Shown: positions 56,195 through 64,000 of the stretch, one piece after another | How the letters are laid out: the number at the start of each line of letters is the position of its first letter | How positions within the stretch are numbered: position 1 is the first letter of the stretch | From: Clostridium tyrobutyricum DSM 2637 = ATCC 25755 = JCM 11008 | GTDB taxonomy: Bacteria > Bacillota > Clostridia > Clostridiales > Clostridiaceae | Length of the DNA stretch: 64,000 nucleotides | Reading direction: 5' to 3' | Assembly: GCF_000359585.1 (NCBI RefSeq) | Contig: NZ_APMH01000004.1 | Coordinates: forward strand, 1-64,000 | Notes under the pieces: generated by a model | The model's database searches: none | Seen by the model: only the letters and a program-made list of their open reading frames with translations | What the model was told of the DNA's origin: nothing | Made by a program: the position numbers and the translations under genes

Positions 56195-57958
56195 TCATAT
56201 TTTAATTTCTGTAGAAATAATTTTATGCTTAAGTACATCAACAAGTCCAATATCTGTAAGCCCAAGTTCGGGTACAGTAGGCAGTGAAATAAATGACAAT
56301 GTCATAAAAGGTGCAGCTAGTGTACATCCTATCTCACGGGTAAGATTATTTAAGTTGGTAATCTCATCTATAACTGATGCCGAATCATGAGAACTCATAA
56401 GTCCTCCAATAGGGAGGTTCATTTTTCCAATAACTTTTCCTTTCTTTACAAGCACAAAACCGCCCTGAATATTTTTAACTTCATTAACAGCCTGTGATAT
56501 ATTGTAATCATCCGTACCCACACATACTATATTGTGATGATCATGGGATACAGAAGATGCCAATGCTCCATCTTTAATATGAAATCCCTTTACAAATCCA
56601 ATTCCAATACCTCCAGTTTTCCCATACCTTTCAACCACTGCAAGTTTTAAAATATCTTCCTGTAAATTATTTTTAATTAATCCTTCTTTGATTTCAAGTT
56701 CTTCCGTTGTCCATTTATTTATTATCTGATCTTTAATAAGTTCTATTACATTTACTTTAGTTGAATTTTTACTTTTAGATTTTATTTCAAAAGATTTTGG
56801 AGTTATTGTTTTATTGAACTTTACAGTATTTTTTATCCAGTGTGGATATTCAGAACTAACTTTTGATGAAGTTAACTTTCCCTGTTCTGCTACAAGTTTT
56901 CCTTCAAAAAATACCATACTCGGTTCTATATTATTTAAATCTTCCACTATTAGAATATCTGCCTTTCTTCCAGGGGTAATACTTCCTACTTCATCTTCCA
57001 GTCTAAAATGTCTAGCTGCGTTTATAGTAGCCATCTGGATGGCATTTACAGGTGGTACTCCAAGGGAAATAGCTTTATTTACATTGTAATTTATATGCCC
57101 TTCACTTTTTATATCACTGGCATGCTTGTCATCAGTGCAAAACATCAAATGCTCATAGGAAAGCTTATTTTCTACAACACCTTTTATAAGCCTCTCAACA
57201 TTTCTCTCAGAACTTCCCTCTCTTATAAATACGTCCATTCCAAGTCTTATTCTCTCAAGAAGTTCTTCAAAGGACACACATTCATGATCGTCACTCATAC
57301 CTGATGCAGAATATACATTAAGATCTATTCCAGTTATTCCTATAGCATGCCCGTTAACTATTTTTCTTCTGCTAAGAGCAGCTTCTATTTTCTTCAAGTA
57401 CTCTTCTTTTTTAAATAATATTTTTGATGGATCAAGTTCTCCAAGGCTGATCGTCTCTTTCCAGTCAAGTGCTTCAATGACTTCATTTAAGCCAACGATT
57501 CCACCTGTAGTTTCAAGTCCCGGAGCCGTAGGGACTCTTGATGGAATTTCAATATAAGTTCTGTAAGGTAATTTTTCTATGGAATTTAAAAGTGCCTTGA
57601 TTCCATCTATTCCACATACATTTGCAATTTCCATAAGGTCTGCACATAAAGTAGTTGTACCTTTAGGGACTATCACATCTGAAAGAGCCTCTGGAGAAAG
57701 CAGGGTAGTCTCAATATGTAAATGTGAATCAATAAAACCAGGAACAGCATATTTTCCGCCGCAATCTATAGATTTTTTTGTTTTCATCTGAACTTCCGGG
57801 TCAATGGAAACAATTCTATCATCTTCTATATAAATATTTGTATTATATATTTCACCAGAGTATACATTTACCAAATTTACATTTGAAAGTTTTAAATCAC
57901 ATGGTATCTCTCCCAGGCCACTTTGTATAAGATTTTTTATTTTAGAATAAGTTTTCAA
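56195..57958 (-). CDS. ade: adenine deaminase
   Basis: The 587-residue amidohydrolase converts adenine to hypoxanthine. Metal site: FIDSHLHIETTLLSPEAL (about 73-90), then GHAIGITGIDLN and CTDDKHASD. The C-terminal domain carries VSHDHHNIVCVGTDD and LPIGGLMS, the family's unusual second half. The start is TTG with GGAGG at 8 nt and overlaps the stop of the deaminase gene by four bases. It feeds hypoxanthine to the adjoining molybdenum hydroxylase. Confidence 0.95.
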   Translation of the reverse strand: MKTYSKIKNLIQSGLGEIPCDLKLSNVNLVNVYSGEIYNTNIYIEDDRIVSIDPEVQMKTKKSIDCGGKYAVPGFIDSHLHIETTLLSPEALSDVIVPKGTTTLCADLMEIANVCGIDGIKALLNSIEKLPYRTYIEIPSRVPTAPGLETTGGIVGLNEVIEALDWKETISLGELDPSKILFKKEEYLKKIEAALSRRKIVNGHAIGITGIDLNVYSASGMSDDHECVSFEELLERIRLGMDVFIREGSSERNVERLIKGVVENKLSYEHLMFCTDDKHASDIKSEGHINYNVNKAISLGVPPVNAIQMATINAARHFRLEDEVGSITPGRKADILIVEDLNNIEPSMVFFEGKLVAEQGKLTSSKVSSEYPHWIKNTVKFNKTITPKSFEIKSKSKNSTKVNVIELIKDQIINKWTTEELEIKEGLIKNNLQEDILKLAVVERYGKTGGIGIGFVKGFHIKDGALASSVSHDHHNIVCVGTDDYNISQAVNEVKNIQGGFVLVKKGKVIGKMNLPIGGLMSSHDSASVIDEITNLNNLTREIGCTLAAPFMTLSFISLPTVPELGLTDIGLVDVLKHKIISTEIKI

Positions 57959-58446
57959 TTGTTATTCCTCCAATATCCTTCATGAGTCTTCAAAATTTCA
58001 TCCTTCAATTCATTAAAAGGCCCTATTACATTAATGTCCTTCTGTCCCCTTTCAAATACCTCCCTGCAGGAAAGATCAAAAGTTGGATTCTGCTCATCAT
58101 TTCCTGTCTGATTTAAAAGTTCTTTTTCCGTAAGTCCATATACTACATTTCCTACATTTCCCCAATAAATAGCTCCCGAACACATTGCACATGGCTCAAA
58201 TGTAGTATATAGTGTACACTCTTTCAAAAACTCTTTTGTATATTTTTGTGATGCTCTTCTCATAAGCGAAGTTTCAGCATGCCCTGTACAATCCTTCGTT
58301 GTTATCTCTATGTTTTCCTGCTCTAGAAGTATATTACCATCTTTATCTACAAGCAGTGCTCCAAAAGGTGTATTTCCATGCTCACGCGAATTCTTGGCAA
58401 TTTCATTTGCTCTTCTTAAATAATATAGATGCTTGACTCTATCCAT
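57955..58446 (-). CDS. guaD: nucleobase deaminase, guanine deaminase-like
   Basis: A 163-residue zinc-dependent cytidine-deaminase-fold enzyme: HAE (56-58) and PCAMC (85-89) are the zinc ligands and catalytic Glu. The C-terminal GNDEQNPTFDLSCREVFERGQKD and the gene context favour a GuaD-type guanine deaminase (guanine to xanthine) rather than a tRNA deaminase. ATG at 58446 follows GGAGG at 9 nt, within the 3' end of the FAD-subunit gene (8-nt overlap). Confidence 0.8.
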   Translation of the reverse strand: MDRVKHLYYLRRANEIAKNSREHGNTPFGALLVDKDGNILLEQENIEITTKDCTGHAETSLMRRASQKYTKEFLKECTLYTTFEPCAMCSGAIYWGNVGNVVYGLTEKELLNQTGNDEQNPTFDLSCREVFERGQKDINVIGPFNELKDEILKTHEGYWRNNN

Positions 58447-59272
58447 TATATTTTTCCTCCACTTTTCCTATAAAATCTTTAAGCAAATTCATTGAAACTT
58501 TCTTTCTATAAATGGCTGTAGATCTCTGATCATCTATTGGATTTATAGAATTTCCATAAAGTTGCAGTGCCTCATCTATATTCATTTCCTTTATTTCCTC
58601 TTCCGCTTTCTTTACTCTAACTGTAGTAGGGCCAACGGAACCAAAAGCAGCATGAAATTCCTTTATTTTGCCTGTTTTAACATTTGCAAATCCAGCAAAA
58701 GATATCTTTGAAATAGCAGCAGCCTTACGGGTTCCAACTTTTTTATAATAGAATAAATTGTATTCTTTTAGCGGAATTTTAATGCAAGTCAATATTTCAC
58801 CCTTCTTTAGGTCGGTTCTTCCCGGACCTACTACAAAATCTTCTATGGGTATAGTCCTATTTCCAGATTTGCTTTCTATTAAAAGTTTAGCTTCAAGGGC
58901 ATAGAGCAGTGGAAGAATATCTGCAGCAGGAGATGCATTGCATACATTTCCTCCAAGAGTTCCTGCATTTCTTATGGCAGGAGTAGCTATGTCAGCTATT
59001 ACTGTTCTAAAACAATCTGGTATAAGTTCGTTTTCTGCTGCCTCAGTATAAGTGCAACCTGCTCCAATATATATATAATTTTCATCACTGTTGATATTCT
59101 TTAATTCTCTTATTCCATTTATAAAAACTACATCATTTTCAAATTCAGGTACAATTCCTGGTTCAGTTCTTCGCTTTACCATGGCATCAGTTCCACCAGC
59201 TACTATAATTGCATCTTTTACACTGAGTATATCAAATGCTTCCTCAATATTTAGCGGTTTAAAGCTCTCCAT
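58439..59272 (-). CDS. molybdenum hydroxylase FAD subunit
   Basis: A 277-residue FAD-binding subunit, the XdhB/YgfM type. VAGGTDAMVKRR binds the FAD diphosphate; ATPAIRNAGTLGGNVCNASPAADILPLLYALEA is the second FAD site; the C-terminal CO-dehydrogenase flavoprotein domain follows. It passes electrons from the FeS subunit to NAD or another acceptor. It overlaps the FeS-subunit gene by 22 nt, so translation is coupled. Confidence 0.93.
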   Translation of the reverse strand: MESFKPLNIEEAFDILSVKDAIIVAGGTDAMVKRRTEPGIVPEFENDVVFINGIRELKNINSDENYIYIGAGCTYTEAAENELIPDCFRTVIADIATPAIRNAGTLGGNVCNASPAADILPLLYALEAKLLIESKSGNRTIPIEDFVVGPGRTDLKKGEILTCIKIPLKEYNLFYYKKVGTRKAAAISKISFAGFANVKTGKIKEFHAAFGSVGPTTVRVKKAEEEIKEMNIDEALQLYGNSINPIDDQRSTAIYRKKVSMNLLKDFIGKVEEKYNG

Positions 59273-59736
59273 ATGTCTCTTCCCCTTTCACTTGCCAATT
59301 TTATAGCATCAATTATCATATTATATCCTGTACATCTACATATATTGCCTGATATTCCCCTTCTTATATCATCTTCCGTAGGAGTTGAATTTTCATTTAA
59401 AAGAGCATAAGATGCCATTATCATTGCAGGTATGCAAAATCCACATTGAACAGCACCTGCCTCTTTAAAACATTGATCCAGCAATTCAAATTCCCTGGTA
59501 TCCCTTAATCCTTCAATGGTTGTAACTTTGCTTCCTATCACATTGGCTGCAGGAACACAACAGGAATTAATCAATTTACCATCTATTATAACAGCACAGG
59601 CACCACATTCTCCCTGGCCACAGCCTTCTTTTACTCCAGTTAGCTTAAAATCATCTCTTAGAACATCTAGCAACCTCTTAACACCTGGAGCCTCAATTTC
59701 TACATATTTATTATTCAAATTAAAGCTTATCTTCAT
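59251..59736 (-). CDS. molybdenum hydroxylase 2Fe-2S subunit
   Basis: A 161-residue subunit with two [2Fe-2S] clusters. Plant-ferredoxin cluster: Cys39, 44, 47, 59 (EGCGQGECGACAV). Helical cluster: Cys98, 101, 133, 135 (QCGFC and NICRC). This is the usual small subunit of xanthine dehydrogenase-type enzymes. It overlaps the stop of the molybdenum-subunit gene by 17 nt. Confidence 0.95.
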   Translation of the reverse strand: MKISFNLNNKYVEIEAPGVKRLLDVLRDDFKLTGVKEGCGQGECGACAVIIDGKLINSCCVPAANVIGSKVTTIEGLRDTREFELLDQCFKEAGAVQCGFCIPAMIMASYALLNENSTPTEDDIRRGISGNICRCTGYNMIIDAIKLASERGRDIWRALNR

Positions 59737-61840
59737 TGTTCATTACCTCCATTATAGTTTCAGGTGTTATTGGTATTTCATTCAATGGCTTTCCAATGGC
59801 ATTTTCAACTGCAATGGCATAGGCTGGTGCCGCCCCGTCAAAAGTCAGTTCTCCGACACTCTTTGCACCAAAAGGTCCATTATAATAAGGTACGTTTACC
59901 AATTCACGATGTATTCTGGGAAAATCCATGGCTGTAGGAACAATATAATCTGTAAATGTAGCCTGGCCAAGTTTTCCCTGTTTTGACTTTAAAACTTCCA
60001 TAGAGGCATAACCAAGCCCTTGAGTTACTCCTCCATCTATCTGTCCTCTGACAATATTGTCATCTATTGCATTACCTACATCATAAACAGTCCATATACC
60101 TTTAATTGCTACTTCATAAGTAAGTGGATCCACTTCCACCTCTACTACATTGGCACCCCAGGCATAGGTGTTATATGCATCACCTATAAACTTGTCTGCA
60201 TCCCAGACTACTTCTTCTGGATGTCTATATCTAGTTATAACTTCAAATTCATCTTTTGCACTCCATTGATCCTTTATCTTCTGAGATGCCTCCTGTATTA
60301 GCTTTCCAACTATAAGAATGCTCCTTGAAGCTACCGTTGGTCCTGAATTTGGTACTTTATCCGTATCAGGATTGTTATATATTATTCTTTCTATTGGTAT
60401 ACCAATAGTTTTTGAAGCTATCTTTCTGAAAGTAGTTGCAAGTCCCTGTCCCATTTCCACATTTGATACAAGTATCTCCACAGTATTGTCCTTGTTTTTT
60501 TTCATCTTTAACCTGGTTTTTATAATATCCCTTTCACCATTTCCCGTAAAACCACCGCCATGAAAAAATACAGACATTCCTATACCTTTTAATTTATTTT
60601 CTGACATGTAATCCTTGTACTTTCTCTTGTAATCAGACATTTCCTGTACTTTGTCCGTAATTTTATCCAATAATATATCTTCTTTAAATGTTCCTCCTGT
60701 AGGGGATTTTTTGCCTTTTTTTACATAATTCATCCTTCTGAATTTCAGTGGATCTATATTGAGTTTATTCGCCATATATTCCATAAATAACTCAACTGCA
60801 AATAATGATTGTGGAGCACCAAATCCTCTATAGGCACCACATACAACTTTGTTTGTTTTAAGAGCTGTGCCCTTGGCTTTGACATTTGCTACATCGTACA
60901 CTCCACATACTGCAAAAAGAGCTCTTTGAAGTACTATATTTGAAAGACCCGAGTAAGCTCCTCCGTCTAATCTTACATTGGCATCCATTCCAATTATCTT
61001 ATAAGCTTTGTCCACATAACTTTTTAATCTGACTTTAGATGGATGCCTTTTAGTAGTGGACATTATATCCTCATTTCTCTCAAATACAAGTTTTACAGGT
61101 TTTTTAACCTTATAAGCTGCTACTGCAATCTGACATCCTAAAAGTGATGGATAATCTTCCTTTCCTCCAAATCCTCCACCTGTAGTGGTCTGTCTTATCT
61201 GAACTCTATCATAATCAAGCTCCATCGCCTGAACAACTGCATCTTTTACATAGTATGGACACTGCATGGAACCATCAATGGTAATTTTTCCATTATTATA
61301 AATTCCAACAATACCTTGGGGCTCCATATATACATGTTCCTGATAACCTGTAGTATATTCATTTTCAAATACATAAGCAGCATTTTTAGATGCGGTTTCC
61401 ATATCACCTTTGGAATATTTGTATTCTATGAATTTATCATCTTTTTGTGAGGCATCATCTATAGTAAAAACCCCAGGTATATCTTCGTATTTAACATTTA
61501 TTTTAGACATGATATCCATTATCACTTTTTTATCTGGTCCTACTACAAGAAGTATACCTTCTCCAATATAGTTTACTTCATTTTCTGCAAAAATCGGCCA
61601 GTCATCAAACATTATTTTTACTACATTTTTCCCAGGCACATCATCTTTACCTACAATAAAATATCCTTCTGGAATATCAGGCAAGTCTATAGAAAGTATT
61701 TTCGCCCTTGCTCTTTCAGATCTAAGTGTTTTAGCATATAATACATCTTCATATTCTATATCAGAAAGATATCTGGCTTTTCCAGATATTTTTTCCTCTG
61801 CATCAAGTCTTATTACAGAATCACTTATATTATTTTCCAT
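59720..61840 (-). CDS. molybdenum hydroxylase large subunit (xanthine dehydrogenase type)
   Basis: A 706-residue molybdopterin-cytosine-dinucleotide-binding subunit. TTGGGFGGKEDYP (219-231) and CGAYRGFGAPQS (334-345) contact the cofactor, EMGQGLATTFRKIA is the third loop, and the likely catalytic Glu664 lies in AKSVGELTFDG. At 706 residues it is shorter than single-chain xanthine dehydrogenases because FAD and FeS units are separate. It hydroxylates purines such as hypoxanthine or xanthine. Gene context suggests the XdhD/selenium-dependent type, but selenium is not encoded and cannot be seen. Confidence 0.92.
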   Translation of the reverse strand: MENNISDSVIRLDAEEKISGKARYLSDIEYEDVLYAKTLRSERARAKILSIDLPDIPEGYFIVGKDDVPGKNVVKIMFDDWPIFAENEVNYIGEGILLVVGPDKKVIMDIMSKINVKYEDIPGVFTIDDASQKDDKFIEYKYSKGDMETASKNAAYVFENEYTTGYQEHVYMEPQGIVGIYNNGKITIDGSMQCPYYVKDAVVQAMELDYDRVQIRQTTTGGGFGGKEDYPSLLGCQIAVAAYKVKKPVKLVFERNEDIMSTTKRHPSKVRLKSYVDKAYKIIGMDANVRLDGGAYSGLSNIVLQRALFAVCGVYDVANVKAKGTALKTNKVVCGAYRGFGAPQSLFAVELFMEYMANKLNIDPLKFRRMNYVKKGKKSPTGGTFKEDILLDKITDKVQEMSDYKRKYKDYMSENKLKGIGMSVFFHGGGFTGNGERDIIKTRLKMKKNKDNTVEILVSNVEMGQGLATTFRKIASKTIGIPIERIIYNNPDTDKVPNSGPTVASRSILIVGKLIQEASQKIKDQWSAKDEFEVITRYRHPEEVVWDADKFIGDAYNTYAWGANVVEVEVDPLTYEVAIKGIWTVYDVGNAIDDNIVRGQIDGGVTQGLGYASMEVLKSKQGKLGQATFTDYIVPTAMDFPRIHRELVNVPYYNGPFGAKSVGELTFDGAAPAYAIAVENAIGKPLNEIPITPETIMEVMNNEDKL

Positions 61841-61857
61841 AATGAATAGCTCCCTTC

Positions 61858-61894
61858 TTTCAACTGTGAACTGTCAATTTTGAGTTGTCAATCG
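61858..61894. repeat. short TGTCAA-type intergenic repeat
   Basis: Between mocA and the hydroxylase gene the minus strand holds ATTGACAACTCAAAATTGACAG, GTTCACAGTTGAA-like text. Such AATTGACAA/AACTGTGAA strings recur between genes in many clostridia. Here it supplies the final codons and stop of mocA. Confidence 0.4.
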
Positions 61895-62437
61895 TCTATA
61901 CTGTTCCATAGTATCAACATCTAAAATTATGCCTCTATCTTCAACCTCAACCGGTATAAATCCTTTTGAATTTATAAAATCTCTCAAATTGTCATAGGAA
62001 TTATCATATAGCAGCTGTTTTCCAATTGTCGTTTCCATAAATACAGGATGACCCTTTTTCTTTTTAAATGTGGGTATTACAATATCCTCTGATCTATTCA
62101 ATAAAGTATTATACGTACTTTTATCTATCAGAGGATAATCTCCAGGTGTCAGAAAGAATTTGTCTCCTTCAAGTTTAGTTATACCTGTTTTTACAGAAGA
62201 ATACATGCCCTGTTTATAATTGGAATTATATATTATCTTAACTTTATCATAATCTTTTAATATTCTCTGTATAATTTGTATCTTGTGTCCACCTATAACA
62301 TATACTTTATTACAATATTGCATCATGTTCTCTACGCAATTTTCAATAATGGTTTTTCCTCTAAATGGAAGGGCCATTTTAAAAGTTTTTGCTCTTGAAG
62401 ACAGCCCTGCTGCTAAAACAATGCCCTCAACCATCAT
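61874..62437 (-). CDS. mocA: molybdenum cofactor cytidylyltransferase-like
   Basis: A 187-residue nucleotidyltransferase (MobA/MocA fold). VEGIVLAAGLSSRAKTFKMALPFRGKTIIENC carries the CTP loop (LAAG-x-SxR) and the Lys; FLTPGDYPLIDKSTYNTLL is the metal Asp region; KKKGHPVFM follows. It probably adds CMP to molybdopterin, making the dinucleotide needed by the adjoining hydroxylase, or serves the YgfJ role. Its ATG at 62437 overlaps the stop of the flavoprotein gene (ATGA). Confidence 0.88.
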   Translation of the reverse strand: MMVEGIVLAAGLSSRAKTFKMALPFRGKTIIENCVENMMQYCNKVYVIGGHKIQIIQRILKDYDKVKIIYNSNYKQGMYSSVKTGITKLEGDKFFLTPGDYPLIDKSTYNTLLNRSEDIVIPTFKKKKGHPVFMETTIGKQLLYDNSYDNLRDFINSKGFIPVEVEDRGIILDVDTMEQYRRLTTQN

Positions 62438-63522
62438 AGTTTTATAGCACCGAATTTGCATTTTGTAGTACAAAGTCCACATCCAAAGCATTTTGATCTA
62501 TCTATAAATGCCTTCTTGTCTGCAATTGATATAGCATCATACATACAGCTTGTCTTGCAGTTTCCACATCCTATACATTTATCTTGAATTACTGACGGAA
62601 ATACAGTTTTATAAAGTTCAGACTCTCTTTTTTTCATTTTCCCTATAGTAATCCCCCTTATTTCATCAAGGGAATTATATCCATGTAAATCAAGCCATTC
62701 ATCTATTTCCCGAGCAATTTTACCAAAAGCATCATGTCCATGTATTATAGCTTCTGTACAGACCTGAACGGCAGATGCTCCTGCCATTATCATCTCTATG
62801 GCATCTTTTCCCGAGCTAACTCCTCCAACACCAAATACTGGAATGGAAACTGCTTTGCATATTTCATATACATGTCTAAGTGCTATGGGCTTTATAGCTG
62901 AACCTGTCATCCAGCCATAGCCCAGTTGGCTTCCCATTCTTGGAAGTCCTGTTTCTACATCTATGCTGAGACATGGTCCCACAGAGTTAATAGCTACGAT
63001 GCCATCTGCTCCTTCACTTTCAAGCATTGATGCAAACTTTCCTACATCGGCTACCCCAGGACTTATCTTCATAAAAACAGGCTTGTCCGTATGAGCTTTT
63101 GCAGCTTCAAGTGGGCCGGTAACTGCGCGTATATCTCTTCCTACATAGTGAGCTGATATTTCATATGCATCTGCAAATTTATCCACTCTTGGAACAAGGT
63201 TTGCAATTTCATCTTCTTTGTATCCAAGCCCTACTATTATAGGTACGCCGCTCTTCCTTGAATTTTCATATTCATGTTCAATCCAATGTTCTGGAGTCAA
63301 TTCAGACCACAATTCTGTGTTTAAAAATTTTTCACCAAAAGTTGCCATACATGGTTTTGGTATTTTTGCAGCCTTTGTAGATATAGTTTTGCTTACAACC
63401 CCACCTACTCCTCCTTGGGCACATTTTATTATCATTTCTGCATCTCTTGTAGGTGGACCTGCTGCTGCAATTACAGGATTTTTAAACTCTATTCCACATA
63501 TATTAACACTTGTTTTTGCCAT
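62434..63522 (-). CDS. PreA-like FMN/4Fe-4S oxidoreductase
   Basis: A 362-residue protein: residues 1-300 are a dihydroorotate-dehydrogenase-type FMN barrel (NPVIAAAGPPTRDAEMI, FMKISPGVADVGKFAS, FGVGGVSSGKDAIEMIMAGASAVQVCTEAIIHG). The C-terminus carries two ferredoxin clusters, CIGCGNCKTSC and CFGCGLCTTKC. PreA reduces uracil and thymine together with PreT; here it may instead pass electrons for the purine or selenium pathway. No PreT partner is visible, although one may lie beyond the right edge. Confidence 0.88.
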   Translation of the reverse strand: MAKTSVNICGIEFKNPVIAAAGPPTRDAEMIIKCAQGGVGGVVSKTISTKAAKIPKPCMATFGEKFLNTELWSELTPEHWIEHEYENSRKSGVPIIVGLGYKEDEIANLVPRVDKFADAYEISAHYVGRDIRAVTGPLEAAKAHTDKPVFMKISPGVADVGKFASMLESEGADGIVAINSVGPCLSIDVETGLPRMGSQLGYGWMTGSAIKPIALRHVYEICKAVSIPVFGVGGVSSGKDAIEMIMAGASAVQVCTEAIIHGHDAFGKIAREIDEWLDLHGYNSLDEIRGITIGKMKKRESELYKTVFPSVIQDKCIGCGNCKTSCMYDAISIADKKAFIDRSKCFGCGLCTTKCKFGAIKL

Positions 63523-63535
63523 ACTAAATCACTCC

Positions 63536-64000
63536 TTAAATTCTTTTCCACAACTTTTCAGATAAACTACGTGCTTTTGTCATAATCTTATCTTCATCTA
63601 TGTTCTTCAATTTTCTATTTTCCATTATTATCTTTCCATTTATAATAGTAGATACTACATTGGAGGCACCCATCCCAAACACCAGATGACCTAATATATT
63701 ATCTCCTGATACAGGTGTATAATCTTTGTAATCCACTATTATCACATCTCCAAAACATCCCTTTTCTATAGCACCTGCAGGCTTTCCAAAAAGTCTGTTT
63801 ATTATTTCACCATTATTGTAAAATGCCATTTTTTCAATAGAATCCAATCCCATTGCCGAAGGATCTTTTTTTATCATCTTATGGACTACATAAGCAGTTT
63901 GGATTTCTCTAAACATGTCTGTAGTAAATCCATCTGTACCAAATCCTACAAGTACTCCTCTATCAAGCATGTAACTTACATCTGGAAGTCCTACTGCATT
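63536..64000 (-). CDS. ssnA: SsnA-type amidohydrolase, C-terminal part
   Basis: The frame is open to the right edge, so only the last 154 residues are seen: VSYMLDRGVLVGFGTDGFTTDMF (metal-binding Asp in GTDG), NPKAG-like FGKPAGAIEKGCFGDVIIVDY and an amidohydrolase C-terminal beta part. The order with mocA and hydroxylase genes matches SsnA, a putative aminohydrolase linked to selenium-dependent purine metabolism. The N-terminal HxH zinc motif lies outside the window. The gene lies 13 nt upstream of the PreA-like gene. Confidence 0.8.
   Translation of the reverse strand, partial: NAVGLPDVSYMLDRGVLVGFGTDGFTTDMFREIQTAYVVHKMIKKDPSAMGLDSIEKMAFYNNGEIINRLFGKPAGAIEKGCFGDVIIVDYKDYTPVSGDNILGHLVFGMGASNVVSTIINGKIIMENRKLKNIDEDKIMTKARSLSEKLWKRI

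Overview
The window is AT-rich, tightly packed, and carries strong GGAGG-type ribosome binding sites, occasional TTG/GTG/ATT starts, a T-box, spore-surface proteins and a Mop molybdenum protein. All of this points to a spore-forming Clostridium of the sensu stricto group; the species cannot be read from the sequence alone. No rRNA, tRNA, CRISPR array, prophage or intact insertion sequence was seen.

Layout. (1) 1-7.9 kb is a spore-surface island: the end of a collagen-like protein, two paralogous proteins with an almost identical N-terminus, a propeller/coiled-coil protein, a DUF4489-type protein and three glycosyltransferases. Four transcription units start with AC-N16-CATA boxes, which fit the mother-cell sigma-K consensus. 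(2) 7.9-14.8 kb is housekeeping: zapA, T-box-controlled pheST, a SpoU-type RNA methyltransferase, and infC-rpmI-rplT with a leader attenuator and an ATT start for infC. (3) 14.8-16.5 kb holds an unassigned pair, a CobW/HypB/UreG-like GTPase and a soluble ABC ATPase. (4) 16.8-31.2 kb holds thiDME, an amino-acid ABC transporter without its ATPase, a 39-residue small ORF, pepT, addA without addB, a GAF-GGDEF protein, a decayed chemotaxis-receptor fragment, thrC, a cysteine-desulfurase-like enzyme and cbiM. (5) 31.4-40.4 kb holds a CNNM/CBS protein, a cold-shock protein, two unknown proteins, modABC facing a mop gene across a dyad-rich gap, two membrane proteins and a guanylate-kinase-like protein. 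(6) 40.6-52.8 kb holds an aminotransferase with a LysR regulator, a FetAB-type exporter, envelope lipid genes (uppP, PAP2, dedA, ugtP-like), an MFS transporter, a two-component system and a ferritin-like protein. (7) 52.8-64 kb holds a FecBCD-type metal/chelate importer and a long purine-catabolic operon transcribed leftward: ssnA (cut by the window end), a PreA-like flavoprotein, mocA, the three subunits of a molybdenum hydroxylase, a guanine-deaminase-like protein and adenine deaminase.

A molybdenum theme links distant parts: molybdate uptake (modABC), storage or buffering (mop), cofactor maturation (mocA) and a consumer enzyme (the xanthine-dehydrogenase-type hydroxylase). The order of ssnA, FeS/flavin protein, mocA and hydroxylase resembles the ygfJ-ygfK-ssnA-ygfM-xdhD cluster of E. 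coli, which is associated with selenium-dependent molybdenum hydroxylases. A selenium-labile hydroxylase for purines is therefore a reasonable inference. The GTPase/ABC pair and the FecBCD-type transporter are the best candidates for undescribed roles.
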